The notes below the pieces were generated by a model that was given only the letters and a program-made list of their open reading frames with translations, had not been told where the DNA came from and searched no databases. 64,000 nt of DNA from Rhizobium sp. Root483D2 (GTDB lineage Bacteria > Pseudomonadota > Alphaproteobacteria > Rhizobiales > Rhizobiaceae), in contig NZ_LMFB01000012.1 in NCBI RefSeq assembly GCF_001426685.1, positions 337,979 through 401,978 on the forward strand. The letters are read 5' to 3'. Both the position numbers and the translations under genes were made by a program. Of the stretch, positions 8,566-17,577 are shown piece after piece; the stretch's first letter is position 1, and the number at the start of each line of letters is the position of its first letter.

Positions 8566-8606
8566 CGGGACCAAATCCTAGACATGTTGACAGTGCGGAG
8601 ACCGTC

Positions 8607-9221
8607 ATGACCGACGATATGAACAAACACGGTGCAGAAGCGAACGCGGACGAAGCAGCTGCCGCCTATGCGGAAGCCGCCGATGAGCAGGTCGATGCTG
8701 CCGTTTCCGAGCCGGATCCTTTGGAGCTTGCCAAGGCTGAAGCGGCCGATATGCGCGACCGCTACCTGCGCCTTGCTGCGGAAATGGACAATCTGCGCCG
8801 CCGCACCGCCCGCGACGTCAAGGATGCAAAGTCCTATTCCGTCGCCGGCTTTGCCCGCGATATGCTTGCCGTGTCCGACAACCTGCGCCGCGCGCTCGAT
8901 GCCATTCCGACGGAAGCCCGAGAGTCCGGCGATGCCGGCTTCAATGCACTGATCGAAGGCGTGGAAATGACCGAACGGGCGATGCTGTCGGCGCTGGAGC
9001 GCCACGGCGTCCAGAAGCTGGAGCCCGTCGGCCAGAAGTTCGACCCGAACTTCCACCAGGCGATGTTCGAAGTTCCGAATACGGAAGTGCCCAACAACAC
9101 CGTCGTCCAGGTCGTGCAGGCCGGCTACACGATCGGCGAACGCGTCCTGCGCCCCGCCATGGTCGGCGTCGCCAAGGGCGGCCCGAAGATCGTTGCGGCG
9201 GAAGAAACACCGGCGGTTTGA
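8607..9221 (+). CDS. grpE: Nucleotide exchange factor GrpE
   Basis: 204-aa cochaperone that releases ADP from DnaK. It shows the family plan: an acidic, disordered N-terminus, a long helix with [24 protein letters not shown], and the C-terminal beta domain with [17 protein letters not shown] and [19 protein letters not shown], the PROSITE-type GrpE signature. ATG 8607 has GGAG at good spacing. A heat-shock-type promoter lies just upstream and hrcA is the preceding gene. The last 15 codons are part of a tandem duplication, so a decayed copy of this gene end is found 245 bp downstream. Confidence 0.96.
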   Translation: MTDDMNKHGAEANADEAAAAYAEAADEQVDAAVSEPDPLELAKAEAADMRDRYLRLAAEMDNLRRRTARDVKDAKSYSVAGFARDMLAVSDNLRRALDAIPTEARESGDAGFNALIEGVEMTERAMLSALERHGVQKLEPVGQKFDPNFHQAMFEVPNTEVPNNTVVQVVQAGYTIGERVLRPAMVGVAKGGPKIVAAEETPAV

Positions 9222-9649
9222 TCTTTACCCTCCCCTTGAGGGGGAGGGTCGGCACGTGAGTGCCGGGGTGGGGTGAGGCTTCACGCGTCCCTGACCCCCA
9301 CCCCCACCCGCCGCTTCGCGGCGACCTCCCCCCTCAAGGGGGAGGTGGGAGTCAGCCAAACGACTGCTTCGGGTGATTGTTCAGGAAACGCTTTTCCGCA
9401 TCGTGCTATTGTGTCTTCAAGGGCGGCCCGAAGATTGTTTCGGCGGAAGAAACACCGGCGGTTTGATCTTTACCCTCCCCTTGAGGGGGAGGGTCGGCAC
9501 GTGAGTGCCGGGGTGGGGTGACGCTTCACGCGTCCCTGACCATCACCCCCACCCGCCGCTTCGCGGCGACCTCCCCCCTCAAGGGGGTGGTGGGTTACCC
9601 AAACAACTGCTTCAGATGATCGTTCAGGAACCGCCCTTCCGGGTCGAGC
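9173..9649. repeat. Tandem duplication (245-bp period) spanning two convergent gene ends
   Basis: Copy 1 (9173-9404) and copy 2 (9418-9649) align almost base for base. Each contains the grpE 3' end, a GC-rich palindromic repeat block (ACCCTCCCC/GGGGGAGGGT, GGCAC/GTGCC, CGCCG/CGGCG and CCTCCCCCC/GGGGGAGG hairpins), and the 3' end of the FAD oxidase gene. Copy 1 has the real grpE end and a dead oxidase end (still reading FLNNHPKQSFG-stop). Copy 2 has a dead grpE end (still reading KGGPKIVSAEETPAV-stop) and the real oxidase end. Apart from these remnants, the 373 bp from 9222 to 9594 hold no gene. Confidence 0.85.
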
Positions 9650-10830
9650 CTGTTGCGCAGCGCCTTGAAATCCCCGGCGCGCGGATAGAGCGCGTCCACG
9701 TCCCCGTTGCCCAGGAAATGCAGCTTGCCCCAATGCGGGCGGGAGCCGAATTGGCGCAGGATATCGTCGACGTCCTTCAGGTAGTTCCAATAGTCGGTGC
9801 CCGGCTGGCCGGAGACCGAGAGCGTGATCGAATCCTGCTCGAAGAACGGGCTGATCCAGCCGCCGTCGCCGGCGGTGAAGCGGTATTCGATGGGATAGAT
9901 GCAGGTCGGGTGTTTCTCCAGCATCAGCTTGCGCACTTCGGTGCAGGCCTGTTTGCCGTATTGAACCGGGACGGCATATTCCAGCTCGTGGAAATTCGGC
10001 ACATATTCGATCGGATAGATTTCCGAGGAATAGGCGATCTTCTCGAACGCGCTTTCCATCGGCGGCGCATCGGTGATGTCGATCGTCTTCATTTCGCAGA
10101 CATCGGACAGGCTCGCCGTGGTCGAGACGGAGGATGTATCCGGCAGGCAGTAGCAATGGCGGCTTTTCGGTACCGGGCACCAGAAAAAGCCGAAATGCCG
10201 GTGGTTGGCAGCCAGTTCGTCGTGTTGCTCCATGCATTCGTCGAAGGTGCAGCGCCACAGTTTCTCATGCAGATTATAGCTTTCCATCACCTGCAGGGTG
10301 ATTTCGGAGATGACGCCGAGCATGCCGATGGAAACGCGGGCGGCGTTCAGCATGTCCGGTTCGCTGTCGTCGATGGCGAGAATGCTGCCATTCGGCTGCA
10401 CCAGCCGCATGCCGACGATCTGCGACGCCATGTTGCCAAGCGTAAGCCCGGTGCCGTGCGTTCCGGTGGTGAGCGCGCCCGCCAGCGCCTGGCTGTCGAT
10501 ATCGCCCTGGTTGATCATCGACAGACCGCTGCGCTTCAACGCCTTTCCGAGCGTGTTGATCGTCGTTCCAGCATGCACCGAGACGCGCTTGCGGGCCGTG
10601 TCAATATGGCTGATGCCCTGCAGGCCAGAGAGCGTCAGATGCAGCCCGCTGGTCAGCGCCACCGGGGTGAACGAATGCCCGGAGCCGGCGCAGCGCACGT
10701 TCAGCCCGTTCGACGTTGCCTCGCGCACCATCTGAGCCAGCGCCGCCTCGCTATCGGGCGCGCCCCGGTGCCGGACGATGCACGATTGATTTCCCACCCA
10801 GTTGCGCCAGTGGCCGCCTGATTCCATCAT
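9595..10830 (-). CDS. FAD-linked oxidase, D-arabinono-1,4-lactone oxidase type
   Basis: 411-aa flavoenzyme of the VAO family. The N-terminal FAD domain shows the GSGHSFTPVALTSGLHL segment (its His is where sugar-lactone oxidases often bind FAD covalently) and ALTTGTHGTG; the C-terminal half is the ALO domain, ending with PHWGKLHFLGNGDV and a DPEGRFLNDH tail. Family members oxidise sugar lactones or alditols using oxygen; the substrate here is not evident. The start is ATG 10830, followed immediately by a second ATG. It lies 23 bp downstream of an SDR gene on the same strand, forming a probable two-gene operon. Its 3' end lies in the tandem duplication. Confidence 0.85.
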   Translation of the reverse strand: MMESGGHWRNWVGNQSCIVRHRGAPDSEAALAQMVREATSNGLNVRCAGSGHSFTPVALTSGLHLTLSGLQGISHIDTARKRVSVHAGTTINTLGKALKRSGLSMINQGDIDSQALAGALTTGTHGTGLTLGNMASQIVGMRLVQPNGSILAIDDSEPDMLNAARVSIGMLGVISEITLQVMESYNLHEKLWRCTFDECMEQHDELAANHRHFGFFWCPVPKSRHCYCLPDTSSVSTTASLSDVCEMKTIDITDAPPMESAFEKIAYSSEIYPIEYVPNFHELEYAVPVQYGKQACTEVRKLMLEKHPTCIYPIEYRFTAGDGGWISPFFEQDSITLSVSGQPGTDYWNYLKDVDDILRQFGSRPHWGKLHFLGNGDVDALYPRAGDFKALRNRLDPEGRFLNDHLKQLFG

Positions 10831-10853
10831 GGTCCCGTTTTCCCCTTTGGTCT

Positions 10854-11621
10854 TCACATCGCGGTGAAGCAATTATCGACGAACAGATGCGTGCCGTTGA
10901 CGAAGCTGGATTCGTCGCTTGCCAGGAAAAGGGCAGCCTGCGCCACCTCCATCGGATCGCACAGGCGGCCCTGCTGCGCGGCGATGGCCGCATCGGAAAC
11001 ATCGACGCCATATTTGGCCAGGCCAACCAGTTCGCGCTTGCCGTGGTCGGTGGCGATAAAGCCGGGGCAGACGGCATTGGAGCGGATGCCGCGGTCCCGG
11101 AACTCGACCGCAATGGCGCGCGCAAACATATGGCAGGCGCCCTTGGTCGTATCGTAGAGCACCTCCATCGGCGTCGCTGCCACGGCGGAGATCGAGGAGG
11201 TCGAGACGATACTGCCGCCTCCGGCGGCCAGCATGCCCGGCAGCACGGCCTTGGTCATCAGGAACATCGAGCGCACATTGACGGCCATCAGCCGGTCCCA
11301 CTCATCCTCCCCGGTTTCCAGAAATGGCCCGACAGCCAGAATGCCGGCATGGTTGAAGAGCACGGTGATTGCGCCAAACGTGTCTTCGACGGCCTTGACC
11401 GCCGCCTTGACCTCTGAGGACACCGAGACATCAGCCGGTGCGAAGAAGGCCTCTCCACCCTCGGCGCGGATCTGGGCGGCAACCTCCTCCCCCTTGCTGC
11501 GCGGCAGATCGACAATGCCGACTCTCGCGCCTTCACGGGCAAAAAGCTCAGAGGCGGCAAGGCCGCATCCGCCCGCACCGCCGCTGATCAACGCGGTCTT
11601 TCCTGCCAAACGTCCTGCCAT
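10854..11621 (-). CDS. Short-chain dehydrogenase/reductase
   Basis: 255-aa classical SDR. The cofactor loop is SGGAGGCGLAASELFAREGA (TGxxxGxG type), with Asp in VGIVDLPRSK suggesting NAD(H) preference, NHAG in place of the common NNAG, and the catalytic Ser...Tyr-x-x-x-Lys in STSSISAV and YDTTKGA. The end CFTAM is short, as in sugar alcohol or cyclic alcohol dehydrogenases. The start at 11621 has a strong GGAGGA ribosome site. It precedes the sugar-lactone-type oxidase, so the pair may act in sequence on a sugar or polyol; this is inference from context. Confidence 0.88.
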   Translation of the reverse strand: MAGRLAGKTALISGGAGGCGLAASELFAREGARVGIVDLPRSKGEEVAAQIRAEGGEAFFAPADVSVSSEVKAAVKAVEDTFGAITVLFNHAGILAVGPFLETGEDEWDRLMAVNVRSMFLMTKAVLPGMLAAGGGSIVSTSSISAVAATPMEVLYDTTKGACHMFARAIAVEFRDRGIRSNAVCPGFIATDHGKRELVGLAKYGVDVSDAAIAAQQGRLCDPMEVAQAALFLASDESSFVNGTHLFVDNCFTAM

Positions 11622-11741
11622 GCCCGTCCTCCTCCATGTTGATTGAACGGGAGTATTGTCGAGCCATGAAGCCGTGTCGATATCTCTTCGAGCCCAGTCG
11701 GGTAATTTATGGATGCCGGCCTGATAGCGTGATGAAAACGC

Positions 11742-11768
11742 AAAAAACGCGACCCTGCGGCCGCGTTT
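11742..11768 (-). terminator. Terminator downstream of ptsN
   Basis: On the minus strand, AAACGCG/CGCGTTT arms enclose a 10-nt loop and are followed by a run of T. It sits 26 bp past the ptsN stop and would end the rpoN-hpf-ptsN transcript. Confidence 0.7.
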
Positions 11769-11793
11769 CACGAAATCATTCAGCTTGTATCGG

Positions 11794-12258
11794 TCAGGCC
11801 GCGTTGGAGGCCTGGTCGTCGCTGAGAAAGGCGTAGATGGCCGAGGCAGAATCCGTCGCGCGCAGGCGGGCGACCATTTCCGGATCGCGCAGCACGCGGG
11901 CAATCCGCGACAGGGCCTTCAGGTGATCGGCGCCCGCACCTTCCGGGGCAAGCAGCAGAAACACCAGATCGACCGGCTGGTCATCCAGCGCCTCGAAATC
12001 GACGGGCGATTCCAGCCGGGCAAAAATCCCGACGATCGACGACAGATGGGCGAGCTTGCCATGCGGGATGGCAATGCCGTTGCCGACACCGGTCGAGCCC
12101 AGTCGTTCGCGCTGAAGAATGACGTCGAATATTTCCCGTTCGGGTAGATCAGTGATCTTGGATGCTTTTGCCGCCAATTCCTGAAGCAACTGCTTCTTGG
12201 AATTGGCCTTCATGGCCGGAAGTATCGCATTCTGCTGCAGCAAGCCTGCCAATGCCAT
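11794..12258 (-). CDS. ptsN: Nitrogen-PTS protein EIIA-Ntr (PtsN)
   Basis: 154-aa phosphocarrier of the nitrogen phosphotransferase system, receiving phosphate from NPr and regulating potassium, carbon and nitrogen functions. The phosphorylated histidine is His66 in GNGIAIPHGKLAH, the signature of EIIA-fructose-type domains. ATG 12258 with GAGGAC upstream gives the normal length. It is the third gene of the conserved rpoN-hpf-ptsN group, 176 bp after hpf, and is followed by a terminator. Confidence 0.95.
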   Translation of the reverse strand: MALAGLLQQNAILPAMKANSKKQLLQELAAKASKITDLPEREIFDVILQRERLGSTGVGNGIAIPHGKLAHLSSIVGIFARLESPVDFEALDDQPVDLVFLLLAPEGAGADHLKALSRIARVLRDPEMVARLRATDSASAIYAFLSDDQASNAA

Positions 12259-12434
12259 TCTTTTGTCCTCGTTCGCAGGTAGAAACCGCATCGCCCGGCA
12301 AAATGCCGGACGGCGGCTCCATCCATCTTTCTCTCGGCGCTTTACCGGCGGACCGTCAACGGTCTTCCCTATGTAAACCACCAGAAAAAAGCAGACTGCC
12401 CCGAGCCGGCGAACCGGCCCGGGACGTCATCCAC

Positions 12435-13010
12435 TTAGCTCTTTATATTGGCTGCGTCGATCCAGCCAATGTTTCCATCATTGCGTCGATAGACGATATT
12501 CAACTGTTCATTGCCAGGACTACGGAACATCAGAACGGGATCGTCAGTCATGTCGAGCGCCATCACGGCATTTGCAACAGACATCGTCTTCAGTTGTTTT
12601 GAACTCTCCGCCACGATCGTCGGTGCATAATTATCCGGAAGCTCATCGTCTTCATCGGGCACTGAATCCATAACGGTGTAGGCTACTTCAGCAAATCCAG
12701 CATGGCCATTGCCATTGTGGTGGTCCTTGAGCTTCCGCTTGTAACGGCGGATGCGCTTGGCAATCCGCTCAGACGCTGCGTCAAACGCAGCTTGCGGGTC
12801 GTTCGCTTCGCCGCTCGCCTGCAAGGCAGCACCAGAATCGAGGTGAATCTTGCAATCGGCGCTGAAGCGGGATCCAGACTTTTCCACAGTGACTTGGCTT
12901 GAATATCCTCCGTCAAAATATTTGGTTACGGCTTGTTCTATCTGATCTTCGATCCGCAGACGAAACGTTTCGCCGATTTCCATATGTTTACCGGATACAC
13001 GCACACTCAT
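12435..13010 (-). CDS. hpf: Ribosome hibernation promoting factor, long form
   Basis: 191-aa long HPF/RaiA protein. The N-terminal S30AE domain (about residues 1-110, starting MSVRVSGKHMEIGETF) binds the 30S decoding region, and the C-terminal domain (about 130-191, with DDPVLMFRSPGNEQLNIVYRR) drives 100S ribosome dimerisation in stationary phase. The linker carries an acidic VPDEDDELPDN stretch. Its place between rpoN and ptsN is the classic arrangement in proteobacteria, where it was first noticed as the sigma-54 modulation gene. Confidence 0.95.
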   Translation of the reverse strand: MSVRVSGKHMEIGETFRLRIEDQIEQAVTKYFDGGYSSQVTVEKSGSRFSADCKIHLDSGAALQASGEANDPQAAFDAASERIAKRIRRYKRKLKDHHNGNGHAGFAEVAYTVMDSVPDEDDELPDNYAPTIVAESSKQLKTMSVANAVMALDMTDDPVLMFRSPGNEQLNIVYRRNDGNIGWIDAANIKS

Positions 13011-13294
13011 GGAGTTTCCTCTCTTTTCGTGATTTGCGTAGCCAGTCTATTCCAACCGCATCCGTCATCCAAGCACTTCACGCACGCAAAACAATTTTGC
13101 GCCAGAAAGCCCAGAATTTAAAGGGATATGCGTGAGCAGGCTCTATGTCCCATGCCCATTGCGGCCGCCTCATACTACCGGTTGTTGCTGGAGTCAATGA
13201 AACAGTTAAGAAAACAAGAATCCGAGGCCGAAAGCCCGCGGATTGCCGGGATTTATGGGCATTTGGCGTGGTTTCGGTCAAGCGCTCCAAAGGA

Positions 13295-14869
13295 TCAGGC
13301 AGACACCTTGGCCATAGCCTTTTTCTCTCTGCGGCGCTGAACGGAGGAGGCGATTTTCATCGCTTCGCGGTATTTCGCCACAGTCCTGCGGGCGATATCG
13401 ACGCCGCCCTTCTTCAAAAGATCGACGATATCGTCATCCGAAAGAACGGCGTCCGGGCTTTCTAGCACGATCATGTTGCGGATGCGGTGACGCACGGATT
13501 CGGCCGAGTGGCTGTCGCCGCCCTCTGCCGATCCGATCGAGACGGTGAAGAAATATTTCAGCTCGAACAGTCCACGCGGCGTCAGCATGTATTTGTTGGA
13601 GGTGACGCGGCTGACGGTCGATTCATGCATCTTGATGGCATCGGCCACGGTTTTCAGGTTGAGCGGCCGCAGATGATCGACGCCGTTGATCAGAAACGCG
13701 TCCTGCTGGCGCACGATCTCCGTCGCAACCTTCATGATCGTCTTCGCGCGCTGGTCAAGGCTGCGGGTCAGCCAGTTGGCGGTCTGCAGGCATTCGGTCA
13801 GGAAGGCCTGATCGGCGCTGTTCTTCGGGGCATGCCGCGAGACCGTCGCGTAATAGGTCTGGTTGACGAGAACGCGCGGCAGCGTATCGGGATTGAGCTC
13901 CACGGCCCAGCTGCCGTCCTGCGCCGGGCGAACGACGATATCCGGCATGATCGCTTCCGAAGGGCTTGCCTCGAAGCCGGTACCGGGCTTGGGATCGAGC
14001 TTGCGGATTTCGGCGAGCATGTCGAGCAGGTCTTCCTCGTCCACGCCGCAGATCCGCTTCAGGCTGGTAAAGTCGCGCCGCGCCAGCAGTTCGAGATTGT
14101 CGAGCAGGGCGGCCATGGCGGGATCCAGCCGGTTGCGCGCTTTGAGCTGGATCGCCAGGCATTCGCTGAGCGTGCGGGCAAAAACGCCTGGCGGATCGAA
14201 CTGCTGCAGGCTGTCGAGAACCCGCGCCACCTCCACCGTCGCGCATCCCAGACGTTCCGCCATCTCCGCGATGTCGGCATGCAGGTAGCCGGCTTCGTCG
14301 AGCTGGTCGATCAGGTGCTGGGCGATCAGAAGGTCGGCGGCGCCATGGACGCTGAAGGGGACCTGCTCGTTGAGAAAATCGCGCAGCGTCACGCGGTTGG
14401 CGACGAAATCGTCGAGGTCATATCCTTCGCTGCTCTCGCCTTCGCCGCCGCCGGGCATGGACTTCCACTGGCTGAGCAGTTCCGGCGCGTCGGCGCGCTG
14501 CGGCGCGGTGTCGTCTGGAAAGACATTCTCGAAATTGGCATCGAGCTGCTCGCTCATCCGTTCGCCGGTCGCAGAGGTCGCGCTGTCATAGACGTCACCC
14601 AGCGGATCGAATGTTGCGCTGTCGGCATTGTCCCGGTCGCTGCGATCGTCCTGGGTGATATGCAGATCGTCCTTGCCATGCCGGTCGATTCCAGCCGGCG
14701 CATCGTCATTGGCGGCGAATTCAAGCAGGGGGTTTTTCTCGACTTCCAGCTCGATGAACTGGTTCAATTCAAAATGCGTCATCTGCAGCAGCTGGATCGA
14801 CTGCATCAGTTGCGGCGTCATGGCCAGAGTCTGGCTTTGACGCAGGAAGAGGCTGGCTGAAAGTGCCAT
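13295..14869 (-). CDS. rpoN: RNA polymerase sigma-54 factor
   Basis: 524-aa sigma factor for nitrogen-regulated promoters of the -24/-12 type. Region I is Gln- and Leu-rich (RQSQTLAMTPQLMQSIQLLQ) and contacts enhancer-binding proteins; an acidic region II follows at about residues 60-150; region III holds the core-binding domain, the helix-turn-helix around DAIKMHESTVSRVTSNKY and the RpoN box ARRTVAKYRE near the C-terminus. The length fits rhizobial RpoN. It leads the rpoN-hpf-ptsN group. A -24/-12-like sequence lies upstream but points away from the gene. Confidence 0.97.
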   Translation of the reverse strand: MALSASLFLRQSQTLAMTPQLMQSIQLLQMTHFELNQFIELEVEKNPLLEFAANDDAPAGIDRHGKDDLHITQDDRSDRDNADSATFDPLGDVYDSATSATGERMSEQLDANFENVFPDDTAPQRADAPELLSQWKSMPGGGEGESSEGYDLDDFVANRVTLRDFLNEQVPFSVHGAADLLIAQHLIDQLDEAGYLHADIAEMAERLGCATVEVARVLDSLQQFDPPGVFARTLSECLAIQLKARNRLDPAMAALLDNLELLARRDFTSLKRICGVDEEDLLDMLAEIRKLDPKPGTGFEASPSEAIMPDIVVRPAQDGSWAVELNPDTLPRVLVNQTYYATVSRHAPKNSADQAFLTECLQTANWLTRSLDQRAKTIMKVATEIVRQQDAFLINGVDHLRPLNLKTVADAIKMHESTVSRVTSNKYMLTPRGLFELKYFFTVSIGSAEGGDSHSAESVRHRIRNMIVLESPDAVLSDDDIVDLLKKGGVDIARRTVAKYREAMKIASSVQRRREKKAMAKVSA

Positions 14870-15262
14870 TCTGACGCAAAACTCCCCTTGATGATCGGAG
14901 CTGGCTCACATGTTTCGAGGGGGTGAAAATGCCAGTTCGTCAACTGGCCCAAAAATTGCGTATTAATGGGGTTTGGTCAAGCGGCAACCGGAAATAAGGT
15001 GAAGAAGGCCCGTGCCGCGCATTTTATGTGCAATCATCGTCTAATATGAGCGAATTGCACACATCCCGCCCGGATCGTAGGCTCTCGATCGCAGACTGAC
15101 GACGGTCATTTTTCGGCCTCAAAAACAATACCGCATTGCAGCATTTCCGGGCAGGCAAAATTTGCGCAATTCCGGGTGGTGGTCAAGAGAAACCTGTTCC
15201 AGAAGCGGCAGATTCTTGCCTGCTGCCGCCGGTTTCATTCACGATGTGACCGGATAGCGGCT
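14870..15262. other. 393-bp intergenic region between rpoN and lptB, one sigma-54-like motif
   Basis: No gene is convincing here. It must hold the rpoN promoter on the minus strand. On the plus strand, TGGCCC-AAAAA-TTGC (14945-14959) fits the sigma-54 consensus TGGCAC-N5-TTGC except for one base and has the exact GG-to-GC spacing, but the next plus-strand gene is 2.6 kb away. It may be chance or may drive an unannotated RNA. Confidence 0.4.
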
Positions 15263-16072
15263 TTAGAGGCTGAAATTATCGCCGAGATAAAGACGGCGGA
15301 CGTCGGGGTTGGTGACGATATCGTTGGCCCGCCCATGCGTCAGCACTTCGCCGGCGTGGATAATATAGGCGCGGTCGATCAGGCCCAGCGTTTCGCGCAC
15401 ATTATGGTCGGTGATCAGGACGCCGATCCCGCGCGAGGTCAGATGCCGTACCAGCGCCTGGATGTCGGCAACCGAGATCGGATCGACACCGGCAAACGGC
15501 TCGTCCAGCAGCATGAACGTCGGGTCGGTTGCCAGTGCACGGGCAATTTCGAGGCGCCGCCGTTCACCACCGGACAGCGCAACGGCCGGCGATTTGCGCA
15601 AATGGGAAATATTGAATTCGCCAAGCAATTCGTTGAGCTTGCTCTCGCGCCGCTCGCTGTTCTTGTCGTGAACCTCAAGCACGGCGCGAATGTTTTCTTC
15701 CACCGTCAGGCCGCGAAAGATCGAGGCTTCCTGTGGCAGGTAGCCGACCCCAAGGCGGGCGCGGCGGTACATCGGCATCGAGGTGACATCGTTGCCGTTG
15801 ATCTCGATCGTGCCTTCATCGACCGGCACAAGCCCGGTGATCATGTAAAAACAGGTGGTCTTGCCGGCACCATTGGGCCCGAGCAGGCCGACCGCCTCGC
15901 CGCGGCGCACCACGAGCGACACGCCGTCCACCACGCGGCGTCCGCGATAGGCCTTCGTCAAGCCGCGCGCGATCAGCGTGCCCTCATAGCGCGCCTTGTC
16001 GACTGCGCGGGCAGGCGCGGCGGCTTCAGGCTTGACGCCCCGTTTGCGTTTTTGAAGAAAGGGAATGTTCAC
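15263..16072 (-). CDS. lptB: LPS export ABC transporter ATPase LptB
   Basis: 269-aa ATPase that powers lipopolysaccharide extraction from the inner membrane together with LptF and LptG. Walker A GPNGAGKT, signature LSGGERRRLEIARALA, Walker B FMLLDEPFAGVD and the H-loop ITDHNVRE are intact; the YLPQEASIFRGLTVEEN Q-loop segment is typical of LptB. The start is uncertain: GTG 16072 leaves a 13-bp gap to lptA, while ATG 16138 would overlap lptA by 53 bp. It is the last gene of lptC-lptA-lptB, and rpoN follows on the same strand. Confidence 0.93.
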   Translation of the reverse strand: MNIPFLQKRKRGVKPEAAAPARAVDKARYEGTLIARGLTKAYRGRRVVDGVSLVVRRGEAVGLLGPNGAGKTTCFYMITGLVPVDEGTIEINGNDVTSMPMYRRARLGVGYLPQEASIFRGLTVEENIRAVLEVHDKNSERRESKLNELLGEFNISHLRKSPAVALSGGERRRLEIARALATDPTFMLLDEPFAGVDPISVADIQALVRHLTSRGIGVLITDHNVRETLGLIDRAYIIHAGEVLTHGRANDIVTNPDVRRLYLGDNFSL

Positions 16073-16085
16073 TTCGGCGTCTGCA

Positions 16086-16646
16086 TCAATTCGTTTTCTG
16101 GGACTTCGGGTCAAGCTGAATCTGGACGCGGCCGCCACAGGCCTCCAGCTGTGCCTCGCCGGTGTCCATCTGAACGTTCAGCTGGCAGCCGCTGAAGACG
16201 TTCTTGCCTTCCGACAGGACGACCTGCTTGCCCTTCAGCACCAGCGTCTGCGCCGTCATGTTGAACTCGCCGGTATCGGCTGTCGCCTGCTGGGTTCCCG
16301 ATTGCAGGAAGACCTTCTGATCGACCTCGATGCGATCGATCTCGGCATTGCCGCCGGAAATCGAACCGCCACCTTTCTTGTAGAAAACCACCATCTTGCC
16401 GGCCTGCAGCGTCGTCGTTCCCTGAACGACCTTCACATTGCCGGTAAACATGGCCTTGCTTTCGGCGTCCTTGATTTCCAGCTTGTCGCTTTCGATCTGG
16501 ATCGGTTCGTCGTTGGAAAGCTGCATGCCTTTCATCTTGCTCGTCGTCGCCTGGGCGGCGGCCGGAGACATTGAGGCGCTGGCAAAAAGGCTCAAGAGAA
16601 TGACTGTTCCGGCAAGCCGAAAGGAAAAGGCTGAAATGGCCGACAT
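16086..16646 (-). CDS. lptA: LPS transport periplasmic protein LptA
   Basis: 186-aa periplasmic bridge protein that passes LPS from the inner to the outer membrane. A signal peptide covers about residues 1-31 (FRLAGTVILLSLFASASM... cut near AAA-QA). The OstA/LptA beta-jellyroll repeats are visible as PIQIESDKLEIKD, AMFTGNVKVVQGTTTLQAG and ASTADTGEFN-like stretches, with a Cys-containing C-terminal part. It is 15 bp downstream of lptC and 13 bp upstream of lptB. Confidence 0.92.
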   Translation of the reverse strand: MSAISAFSFRLAGTVILLSLFASASMSPAAAQATTSKMKGMQLSNDEPIQIESDKLEIKDAESKAMFTGNVKVVQGTTTLQAGKMVVFYKKGGGSISGGNAEIDRIEVDQKVFLQSGTQQATADTGEFNMTAQTLVLKGKQVVLSEGKNVFSGCQLNVQMDTGEAQLEACGGRVQIQLDPKSQKTN

Positions 16647-16661
16647 ATGTGCCCCGGTTTT

Positions 16662-17330
16662 CTAGTTTGCGGTTTTACGGATGGTTGCGGGATCGGCGAC
16701 GACCTTCACCATGCCTTCAAATGTTACAATGCGTCCCTTATCCGTCATTCTCAGCGTCTGTGCAACAATGGAACCGCCCTTCATGCTGATTGCAATCGGC
16801 TTCTTCGTTTCCATCTCGCCGGCATTGATATCGAGATAGGCCGCCTCGAAATCGGCGACGAGCCCATTGTTCATGGTAATGCTGAAGGGAGCGTTCATAT
16901 CCAGCGTATTGTGGCCGCGATCGTAAATGCCGCTGTTTGCCTCGACAGTGGCGATCAGCGTGTCATTGACGGGCATTTCCGCATGGATCGTTTCAAGGGT
17001 GATGATGTCGGGATTGGCAATATCCTGCAGCGCCCGCTTGGCTTTCATCGAATAGCTGATGTCCTGCTTGTTGCGCCCGGAAATCGCCGGGTTCTGCATG
17101 ACGATCTTGCCGTTTTCGATCGTGGCATTCTCGATCTGCAGGCTTTCCGGCAAAAAGGCCCTGACCACGGAAACAGCGACGAAAATGGCGCCGATCAGCA
17201 CCGCAATCAGCGGCAGCATGATTTTCAGCCGCCTGACGCGACGCGAATGGCGGGAAGCAACCGTGTAAGCGTCGGTCAGAACCGGCCCTGAATGCGGCAA
17301 GGCGCCAGAAAATTGCACGTCATTCAGCAT
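16662..17330 (-). CDS. lptC: LPS export protein LptC
   Basis: 222-aa inner-membrane-anchored periplasmic protein that hands LPS from LptBFG to LptA. One transmembrane segment near residues 38-58 (IMLPLIAVLIGAIFVAVSVV) follows a basic cytoplasmic stretch (SRHSRRVRRLK); the rest is a jellyroll of the LptC family. The start is set at ATG 17330 (MLNDVQFSG); longer in-frame starts are possible but add residues unlike the family. It opens the lptC-lptA-lptB group. Confidence 0.88.
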   Translation of the reverse strand: MLNDVQFSGALPHSGPVLTDAYTVASRHSRRVRRLKIMLPLIAVLIGAIFVAVSVVRAFLPESLQIENATIENGKIVMQNPAISGRNKQDISYSMKAKRALQDIANPDIITLETIHAEMPVNDTLIATVEANSGIYDRGHNTLDMNAPFSITMNNGLVADFEAAYLDINAGEMETKKPIAISMKGGSIVAQTLRMTDKGRIVTFEGMVKVVADPATIRKTAN

Positions 17331-17577
17331 GAAATAAAACCCGTTATTCAAATGCATCGCGGCGCAATGGCGCGCAGGCCCCGTCTGTCGAGCGATGTGA
17401 GTGAGCCTGAATATGGAGATTTTTTTGTTCCACCACAATGTAAGGCGCGAATTTTGTTCTGGCCGGGTTACAACGGGCGTGCGCTGCGGTTATTGAACTG
17501 TGCGTTTGCATAGGCCGCAACACCACATTTGCAGCCGGGGCGATGTGCCCTGGCGCGCGTCAACAGGAGAAAAGATC

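Noticed and set aside
9273..9521. Small open frame inside the tandem duplication
   Set aside because: It crosses the palindromic repeats and a dead copy of a gene end; it is not a gene.
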